From Ctenosaura bakeri (taxonomy: Eukaryota; Chordata; Lepidosauria; Squamata; Iguanidae), in NCBI GenBank assembly GCA_948474755.1, contig CAOLHI010000024.1:1054001-1118000 (forward strand): DNA of 64,000 nucleotides, in the 5' to 3' direction. Below, piece after piece: positions 56,464-64,000 of this stretch. Position 1 is the stretch's first letter, and each line of letters starts with the position of its first letter. The notes under the pieces were generated by a model, which made no database searches, was not told the origin of the DNA, and worked only from the letters and a program-made list of their open reading frames with translations. The translations under genes were made by a program, and so were the position numbers.

Positions 56464-58804
56464 TGTACAAGAATACAACTGATAAGGATATGTATATCTT
56501 TTGGTGAATTTTTGAGGACAGTTGATATGTTGGACAATTAATATGAATGGGCATTATGTGAACTACTGAAGCATTGTTCGTGCCACAGCACTAGCACCTG
56601 GCAGAATTTCCCAAAATTTATGCTGAATCCAGAATCTGTGAAATACTCATTCTTGTTGTATTAGACAAATCATGTAGGAGCAGAATGGCCATACTGGCTG
56701 GGACATTCTGGGAGCCATCATTCAAAAAACTAACTTTTTCAAGGTCTGGCGTGGGGTATTTCAGTTCTCTTCTGTAAATATCTAATAATCTAATTTGCTA
56801 GAATCTAGTAGTTATTTATGTTCAGTTTGGTCCTTTGCAATGTACTAATGTATTTCCCACAGTCTCAAAGGAGATATTGAAGCACAAAAGATAGGAGTAA
56901 GCAATTTCCGAACCTGTCCTCATGAGTGGTGATTCTGTCTTTATGCAACTGTATCTGAATTTTGTTTTATCTTTCTCTTTACTCCCTTCCCTTTTCCGTT
57001 ATTTCCATTACTGTTGCAAGCCTTCAGGCAGTGACTGTTACATTTAAACTGTATACAGAGTTTAGCAAACTTTTCATGTAGCAATAGAAGTAGTGGTATT
57101 GGTAATAAATAATAATAATGTATTTATTATTATGCGATTCCTATCAGATTTAGGAACTAGCAGTAATCACAGTCACCAGGATCCTCTGATGACCATCCAC
57201 CAAGCTCATCTGAGAGTACTTGTGCTCATATTTATTCCCTTCAACTGCTTGAGCTCAGCAGTGTTTTCTTTTCTCAGATTATAAATACCGTATTTATGAC
57301 TTGACCATCAAAACAGGATATATATTCACTTTCTATCTCATGAAGTATCCACGTTCTGTTCAATATGCTCAAACCATGCTTTTGAAAAGTATTTGGCAGA
57401 TAGCCCAAGTTAATAATCTTATTTAGGGACCTTGCGTATATATAGGATAAGCCAAACAGAAATAAGTCAAATTCAGGATTCCAGATTATTACCTATTATA
57501 TAGCTGAGACTCTAGCCATCTGTAATTCTGAAGTTTAAAAGTGCTGTGGGTTCACATGATGAAAGTCTTCTGAAATCAGTTTAAAACTTAAATGTTTGAA
57601 TTGTTGAAGCAGTGAAAGTAGATGTTTCTCTGTTCAGAAAAACAATATATGAACTGCAAATTTAAGTCAATTTTAACTCATGCTTTTAAAAAGTAATTAT
57701 AATTGTCATAATTTAAACTAATATATTCTGTCTCCCAAGTTGTCCTGTGTCATTTTCCCAGTTAATTTCTGAAATGAGCAAAGCATGATGTAAAAGAGAT
57801 GATACAAGTTGGACAAGAGTATTATTTTCATTGTGCCAACCCCAGACTGCTAAAATTCATGTCATCCAGAAACTGAATAAGAGTTTCATGCTGTGTTTAA
57901 TTGGTCAGAAGTGTAAGAACCGTAGGGTTCTGGACATTAGTCACTATGACAGAGCTATCAGCTTTCAGTGTTTCACAAACAGACTTGTTCCTTCTGTTCT
58001 CCAAAAGTTTATTTTAAGGAAAGTAGGCACACACACAATGTTTTAAAATTTAGGATCTGGATCTGAGTGCCATGGTAATATAGAAGCTGGAGCTTGGTTA
58101 TTCTTGTTTAAGACATAAATGCTAGAACCAGTGGTATTAAATGTTTATTTTAATTATTTACTCCAGCATCCGTGGTAACTCCTCTCTCTCCATGTCTGTA
58201 CAAAGCATACAGTCTCTTTTGACATTGTGCTATGAAGTTTCTTCTGAGCCTTTTTCCAGCCAGCTCCTTCTTTCTTCAACTATGTCTCTTCTGACCTTTA
58301 CCTCAAGCCTCATTCCCCACCTGTGCTGCTGCTTTTTTTTTTTCCATATTCTACTTACTTTTTTAACCCATTTTGCTTTCATCTTCCTTAGCCTCTGGAC
58401 TTTTTGCCATATTCTAATTACATATAGTAACTACTTCCTAGCCCCTAGCTTATCTGTGGTTTTAACTCTAGATAAAGAGACATACTTTTTTTCCCCATAC
58501 CCAGTTCAGCCAATCAGTTTAAAAGTTAACATCAGCCCATGCAAAACACAGTAGAGGCTTTCCCTTTAGCAACTGGTTTGAAGAACCAACACTTGTTTAC
58601 ATCTACAAAGTCTTCTGTGAATTGTTCATAGCAGCACCAATTTAGGTTTTTGACCCCCCCGCCCCCTTTTTTTTAATGTAGAACAATTGGAAAAATAAGA
58701 TTTTATATTCTGCTTTGGAGAGAATAATCTGTTCTATTCTGTTCTTTATTTTAGCCCATGTTTCAGCCCAATAATGTCTCTTCAATAGGAGTATCAATAG
58801 GAGT
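56464..58804. other. Mostly unique DNA
   Basis: A fragment of the hAT AAAAGTAACTTTT class lies at about 56690-56750 (CATTCAAAAAACTAACTTTT). A C then T run lies at 58655-58675. The 137-codon frame at 58141-58554 is T/C-rich and gives no recognisable protein. Confidence 0.5.
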
Positions 58805-59296
58805 ATGATGTCTAGATCAAGGGAGGTACTGGTACCACTCTACTCTGCTTTCGTTAGACCCCATCTTGAATACTGTGTCCAGTTCTGGGCACCCCAATTC
58901 GAGAAGGATATTGACAAGCTGGAGCAAGTCCAGAGGAGGGCGACCAAAATGGTGAGAGGCCTGGAAGACATGCCCTATGAGGATAGACTTAGAGAGCTGG
59001 GTATGTTTAGTCTGCAGAAGAGGAGGTTAAGAGGGGACATGATAGCCATGTTTAAATATTTGAAGGGATGCCACGTAGAGGAAGGAGGGGGCTTGTTTTC
59101 TGCTGCTCCAGAGACCAGGACAAGGAGCAATGGATTCAAGCTGCAGGAAAGGAGATTCCACCTGAACCTCAGGAAGAACTTCCTGACAGTCAGGGCCATC
59201 CGGCAATGGAATCTGCTGCCTCGGAGTGTAGTGGAGTCTCCTTCCTTGGAGGTTTTTAAGCAGAGGCTTGATGGTCATCTGTCGGGATTAATTTGA
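58805..59296 (+). pseudogene. CR1 ORF2 C-terminal fragment, open frame
   Basis: 163 codons with no stop, ending at the TGA at 59294-59296. It encodes the region downstream of the reverse transcriptase catalytic core: [73 protein letters not shown] and [11 protein letters not shown] are all hallmarks of the CR1/L2 ORF2 C-terminus. The catalytic RT motifs and the endonuclease are missing, so the piece is inactive. The methionine at 58805 is incidental to the 5' truncation. Confidence 0.95.
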
Positions 59297-59382
59297 GGGT
59301 GTTCCTGCATGGCAGGGGGTTGGACTGGATGGCCTGTGTGGTTTCTTCCAACTCTACATTTCTATGATTCTATGATTCTATA
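58805..59382 (+). mobile_element. CR1 LINE, 3' end, well preserved
   Basis: 5'-truncated copy holding the last part of ORF2, the short 3' UTR (GGGTTGGACTGGATGGCCTG) and the diagnostic end with ATTCTATG octamers (TTCTATGATTCTATGATTCT at about 59359-59378). No target duplication is expected for CR1. Its open frame and close fit to the family suggest a comparatively recent insertion. Confidence 0.95.
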
Positions 59383-60062
59383 ATTCAAAAGGCTCACATC
59401 AATCAAAATCTGAGGTGCAGTCTCTGTCCCCACATTTACTTATGACAAAGAGAAGGCACAGATAAAGATGATTGGAAAGAAAGCCACGGAGAAAGGTAGA
59501 AGGGGGATATCAGGTTGACAAGGCTGGAACCAAGTAGTGAGTTGTTTAGAGATATTTATATCTGGCTTGGGCCAGGCATGTATTGTCTTGTGGTGGTTCT
59601 CATTGAGAAAAAGATGCTGAAGCTATTTGGGACCCTTGTTTCCTTGGCCAGGGGTAATAACGTTTTCTTATTGCTATGGTGCCTGTGCAGCTGACCTTTA
59701 GAGTACGATATTTATTCTATGAAGGAGGAAAAAAGGAAGTTACATGCAGCTGCCTGTTTTGTGTACCTGCTGAGTTTGCATTGTTGAGCCATTCCTAAGT
59801 ACAGTCTCTCATATGACATTTTTCATTATGGATAGTTTTCAATTACTGATACACTTTGATAAAGGTATACAAAGCAAAAATAGCAAATACAGTCGTTAGG
59901 TTCTAGTTTGAGATTTGAGATATGTGTATGAATAGTGCTTGTTTTGTTAAACAGAGAAACACTAAACCTTGCAAATGTCATTTAAACTCCAAAGGAGGGG
60001 CTTATATCAATGCACTTTTCACCTTAGGGTGTTCATAAGTCTTTCAGATTTATTACCACAAT
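59383..60062. other. Unique noncoding DNA
   Basis: Nothing recognised. Confidence 0.5.
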
Positions 60063-60249
60063 GTGTTGTTGAGTGCCTTCAAATAATTTTTAACTTATGG
60101 TGACCCTAGGGCGAACTTGTTGTGGGGTTTTCTGGAGCTGAGAGTGTGTAATGCTCCCAAGTGGGTTTCCACAGCTGAATGGAGAAATCGAACCCTGGTC
60201 TCCAGGATTGTAGTCCAGTGCTCAAAACACTACACCACACTGGCTCTTA
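60063..60249 (-). mobile_element. Sauria-type tRNA SINE, antisense
   Basis: GTTGTTGAGTGCCTTCAAAT tail, TTAACTTATGGTGACCCTAG, GAGAAATCGAACCCTGGTCT (box B inverse), TTGTAGTCCAGTGCTCAAAA and ending CTACACCACACTGGCTCT, the complete tRNA-like 5' end. The GAACAAATCTTGCC block is partly deleted. Confidence 0.9.
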
Positions 60250-60660
60250 CTAACACAATGTACACTTTTATATAAAATAAATTCACATACTGGAAGATAA
60301 ACTAGAAGCCCTTTATACTGTATTCATTTAGCTGTTAGTTCCCATTTCATGAAATGTCAAGTTGAGAAGATGTAAAGTTTTAACAACTTCCACAGGGAAA
60401 TGGATGGCTCAGGAAATCCATCCATTTGCCTTTTTTTTTTTTCCCTCCCAGACATTCATTATAGATGTTCTTATCTGGAGATAGTTGACTATTTTAAGGA
60501 TAGTCTAATGTCACTTCAAATGATGTTTAATTTCCTTTTTAGGTTGCGCATACACTTTTCTATTACTAAACTCTTAAGTTTGTAGTCAAAATCTAAAATT
60601 TTAAATGGACAGTTTGGTTTTATCCCCAAATTCCTGCATAGCTAAGTCCAAAGGTAAATA
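60250..60660. other. Unique noncoding DNA
   Basis: Nothing recognised; ends in the TA target of the next element. Confidence 0.5.
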
Positions 60661-60827
60661 CCGTATTTGCCAATGTATAAGATGCACCAGTGTATAAAAC
60701 ATGCCCCATTTATACACCAGCATATACTGTTTACCAGCACATAAGGTGCTCTGGTGTATAAGGTGCACTCTATTTTCGAACAATATTTCTCAGGGAAAAA
60801 ATGAGTCTTATATGCCAGCAAATAGGG
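60661..60827. mobile_element. TA-target MITE (CCGTATTTGCC ends)
   Basis: 167 bp, CCGTATTTGCCAATGTATAA to GCCAGCAAATAGGG, flanked by TA (60659-60660, 60828-60829). The interior repeats GTGTATAAGRTGCACY motifs several times in both directions. Related to the nested element at 6977-7483. TA duplication suggests Tc1/mariner-type mobilisation. Confidence 0.78.
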
Positions 60828-60829
60828 TA

Positions 60830-61717
60830 GCTATGTATAGTAGACCTAAAGATACTGAATTGTTACAGTATAAAATGTACTCATAGCTAGTTTATTGTGA
60901 TAACTTGAGAGGCATTCCCCAACTTCATGTGCTCTAGATGATTTGGATCGCAACTCCAATCAATACCTCACTAGAAAGTCAGAACCATTGGGTGGAGTGC
61001 AAAGCTAGAGAAAGAAGATTTTTAGAAACTAGAGAGATGAACAAACGGTATGGATGAATATTCAGAAGGAAGCCCCATTAAGTTCAATGAAGTTACTCCT
61101 AGGTACCTACATATAGAACTGAAGCCTTAAAGAAGTTCCTTAAATACATGCGCACAGTTTAATCCTTTAGGGGAATCTGTTTTGCCTTGGCCTTGTGTGA
61201 TTGGAAGCTACCAGTTTTCCCAAGATTATTTTCATAATGTTGTCTTTTAAGTCATTTCTCACATACATTTTTTTTCAGTAAAAGAAACCATTTTTTTTTA
61301 ATTTGAGTTCTAAACAGCTGCAGGTTTTCTGTGATGGGAAAAGCAGTGTCTGTTTTGGCATAGTTAATGAGCAAAACCCACTATAGCTTCCCTGACTTTC
61401 TTTTCTGCATAATGAATCAAGCCAACCTGCCCTATCCCAGCTCTCCTCAGTTTGAAAAGTGTTACTGATAAATCGTGTTCTGTTTTACAACACTGCAGTG
61501 TTCCATGAATTATGGCACAGCTCACTGACTACCAAGGTGCCTGGGAGGAAACTGTGTGCTGTGTGGAGCCAGACAAAAACAAATTCTACCTTTAACCCTA
61601 GTCATCTTCCTTCACTTATATGATGGCAAGCCCTGTGTAATGAGCTTCTGCTTGAAAGAGTCAGCCTTTTTCTCCAATCAGTCATTTAATTTATTTGTAA
61701 AGGTAACTTCATAGTGG
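60830..61717. other. Unique DNA with one short dispersed repeat
   Basis: GAAGCCCCATTAAGTTCAAT, then GAAGTTACTCCTAGGTACC (about 61065-61115) is the inverse class of the fragment at 35262. TCTTCATAGTGG-type sequence at 61707-61717 is the next SINE's target duplication. Confidence 0.5.
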
Positions 61718-61894
61718 AGAGCCAGCATGGTGTAGTGATTCTGGAGACCAAACTTTGATCCCCTGCTCAGCCATGGAAACCCACTGCTTGACCTTGGGCA
61801 CCTCACATAGTCTCAGCTTCAGAAAAGCCTGTGATAGGTTCACCTTAAGGTTGCCATAAGTTGGAAATAACTTGAAGACACAAAACAACAGCAG
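61718..61894 (+). mobile_element. Sauria-type tRNA SINE with readable target duplication
   Basis: CTTCATAGTGG (61707-61717) and CTTCGTAGTGG (61895-61905) flank the element with one mismatch. AGAGCCAGCATGGTGTAGTG begins it. About 25 bp of the tRNA-like head and the GAACAAATCTTGCC block are deleted. The tail is AACTTGAAGACACAAAACAA. Confidence 0.93.
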
Positions 61895-61905
61895 CTTCGT
61901 AGTGG

Positions 61906-62514
61906 CACAACTCAAAAGCCATTCTGCACTAAATTATCAGCATGTCATGTCAATCTGTTAGCCCTCTAATTGCAATTAAGTTGAAAAACTTTGAGCATTA
62001 TATAAATTATATAAACTCTTTATATCTGAAAACAACACAGCTTCTCTAGAACAAAAAGAGCATATGCTAACAAAACATATATGAACATTGCATAGCAGCA
62101 TAAAGCCATGTGGGAGTTGAATATCTTGCTTAGTTACAGCATTGAATACATATGCTCAGCTGCATGAAATGCTTTGTGAAAACAATTTCAAATTATCATT
62201 TGCTAAGAAAGAGAAAAAGAAAGAAATATCTACTTTGTTCTTAAAATAAAACAAACAAGTTAAATGCATATGCTTTGTTAGATTATCAGAGGAGATTACA
62301 GATTTGATAAATGAATTTGGTATCTATCCTATGGTTGATGTAAGGAGAAAGAGTAGAATTATAACTGTGTTTTGAAACTTTGGAATGGAAGACTGTTATT
62401 TGTGATGTCCTAGACTAGATTGCATTTTGATTCACTTGGGGTACAAAACCTACTACAGAAAGCTCAGTCTTATAAATTAGCTTTATACTCAAAGTATCTA
62501 TCCCTAACAGAAAC
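61906..62514. other. Unique AT-rich DNA
   Basis: Nothing recognised. Confidence 0.5.
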
Positions 62515-62732
62515 AATGTATAGTAGTTTGAGTGTTGGACTATGACTCTGGAAACCAAGATCTGAATCCCTGCTTGGTCATGGAAACCCTCTGAGTGGAC
62601 AAGTCATACCTTCTCAGCATCAGAGGACAGCAAAGGCAAATTGAAGAAAGCTTGCTAAGAGAACCCCATGTTAGGTTCACCTTAGGATCAACATAAGTTG
62701 GAAATGAGTTCAAAACCCAAAACAATAACATC
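62515..62732 (+). mobile_element. Sauria-type tRNA SINE, 5'-truncated
   Basis: TAGTAGTTTGAGTGTTGGAC, TATGACTCTGGAAACCAAGA, TCTGAATCCC, GGTCATGGAAACCCTCTGAG, GAGGACAGCAAAGGCAAATT, GCTTGCTAAGAGAACCCCAT and tail ACAACATAAGTTGG-type sequence. Confidence 0.88.
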
Positions 62733-62859
62733 TATCCCCATCTACCTTCTGGATGTACTTCAAAAAATTGTATTACTCTTTGAACATGTCCTACAATTAT
62801 ATTACAATTGCCCCTTCATGTCCCACATATTCAACCAACCCTAGTTCAAAATATTAAAA

Positions 62860-63011
62860 ATAAAAAATAAACTTTTATTTTGACATTTAATATGAGGAAC
62901 ACCATTTTACTAAACCGTTGTACATAATGGGACTTGAGCATCCATGAATTCTGGTATCCATGGGGGATCCTGGAACCAAACTCTAGCAGGTACCAAGGGC
63001 CCTCTGTACTG
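62860..63011 (-). mobile_element. Tigger-like element end
   Basis: On the minus strand it reads CAGTACAGAGGGCCCTTGGT, GGTTCCAGGATCCCCCATGG, ATACCAGAATTCATGGATGC and TCAAGTCCCATTATGTACAA. This follows the well-known Tigger subterminal order (CAGT, GGTTCCAGGA, GGATRCC, CTCAAGTCCC). The other end is missing. Confidence 0.75.
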
Positions 63012-64000
63012 AGAGTTTGTGATGGGTGTTACATAATGCTCAAAGTCCATTATTTCATAGCTTCAAAATCTTGTTTGCTATTGATGTCACTGCTTTATAG
63101 ACAGCAAATGTTCAAGCTCATCTTCTAAAGTACGCAGAAAGAGACAGCTTCTCAAGAAAAGAGATGGAGTTTAGGTCATCTGGTTCAAAAGGCACAACCA
63201 AGTCTCTAAATGTTTCCTAGATTTAACATCTGTGTGTTTTCAAAAGCCAGCACTGTACTGCGTCCCACTGTGATGAAGTGGAGCTTATTAACAAAGCATT
63301 CATGAGAATGATAGCTTGCATTTTATGATACTTCCAGGTATCCAGGCTGGGGGGAAAAATTCTTCATAACGCTGTCTGATTCTAAACTAATTCCATGCTA
63401 ATGGCAGTATCTGTTATTTTGGGGCTTTTTTAATGTGTGTATTGCAATTCTTAATGCCTGACAAAGGACCACAGTATTAGTCTGGTGATAGGATTTGCAT
63501 ATGTTTCACCGTGAAAAGCAAGTAACAAATGTGTGGGACTGCCTGGAATTTATATGAATGTAACATGACTCTGGAAAGCCTGACTTCAACGCCCCATTTT
63601 TTCACCTTGGGGTGGCCCAGAAGAAGCCACATGAAGCAAAATCTAGCACAGCTCAGTTTCTTCCTCTGAGGAGGGCTACATGTGAAGTTGCATCCTGCAG
63701 TTGCCATACCATATAACATATAAATAAGATATAAATGTATATAGCTTGCATTGATTTCTAAGATAAGTTCGATTTGCACGACCACTCATGACACCAATGT
63801 GTTGGAGGAATTCCCAGCACAAATTCATCATATGCATTTCCACTGAACAACAGTTATGCTTATTTGAGCTTCTAAAAAAAAAATCCATCAAGTTATTACA
63901 ACTTCAGTTTTTCTGTGGATCTGCATATGTTTAATCAGTGCTGTGAATTACTTAAACATACCATATCTAACATATCCCTGGTCTAAAGAGCTGACAACAA
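63012..64000. other. Unique noncoding DNA
   Basis: No gene or repeat is recognised up to the window edge. Confidence 0.5.

Noticed and set aside
58141..58554. 137-codon plus-strand hydrophobic Ser/Leu/Phe-rich frame
   Set aside because: T/C-rich low-complexity DNA gives such peptides; there is no signal-peptide or domain logic and no splice context.

Overview
This is repeat-rich nuclear DNA from a vertebrate, almost certainly a squamate reptile (lizard or snake). The evidence is a set of repeats: tRNA-derived SINEs of the Sauria type, 5S-rRNA-derived SINEs with a related tail, Bov-B/RTE LINE fragments, CR1 LINE fragments ending in ATTCTATG octamers, and many short nonautonomous DNA transposons. 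I cannot name the species. No complete cellular gene, tRNA, rRNA gene, CRISPR array or bacterial operon is visible. Most open frames are short chance frames, or they run through GC-rich transposon copies.

Layout. 1-5.8 kb: mostly unique AT-rich DNA with one GGCCC-terminal MITE copy and one spliceable-looking segment at 1718-1838. 5.8-7.8 kb: a decayed antisense Bov-B LINE split by an inserted transposon. 8.7-9.3 kb: two MITEs side by side. 9.3-14.3 kb: mostly unique. 14.3-15.9 kb: a Tigger-like element, a 271-bp palindrome, a second Tigger-like end and a SINE. 16.7-29.8 kb: scattered hAT and MITE copies in unique DNA. 30.2-34.4 kb: a Bov-B end, a candidate exon at 32136-32253, a 133-bp tandem duplication interrupted by a MITE, and a 5S SINE. 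35-42.8 kb: hAT copies, compound microsatellites, a CpG-dense MITE at 37.3 kb and a MITE nested in a SINE at 40.6 kb. 43-51 kb: SINEs, two CR1 ends and three palindromic MITEs. 51.8-55.3 kb: unique DNA. 55.3-56.5 kb: a minisatellite-bearing Tigger-like element and a 5S SINE. 58.8-63 kb: a well-preserved CR1 3' end, a TA-flanked MITE, three SINEs and a Tigger-like end.

The most informative result concerns two MITE families. Family 1 (7 copies, about 320-555 bp, terminus GGCCCTTTTCGCACGG) and family 2 (7 copies plus a fragment, about 150-200 bp, terminus GGCCATTTCCGCACTA) share 12 of 16 terminal bases. Both make 3-bp target duplications (ACA, TCA, CCA, TGT; TGA, CTA, TTG). Two insertions can be checked inside the window: one lies in one unit of a tandem duplication whose other unit preserves the empty site, and one splits a SINE. 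A shared PIF/Harbinger-like transposase, encoded elsewhere, is the inference. Four weak candidate exons are listed separately. None has a recognised product, and chance could explain them.
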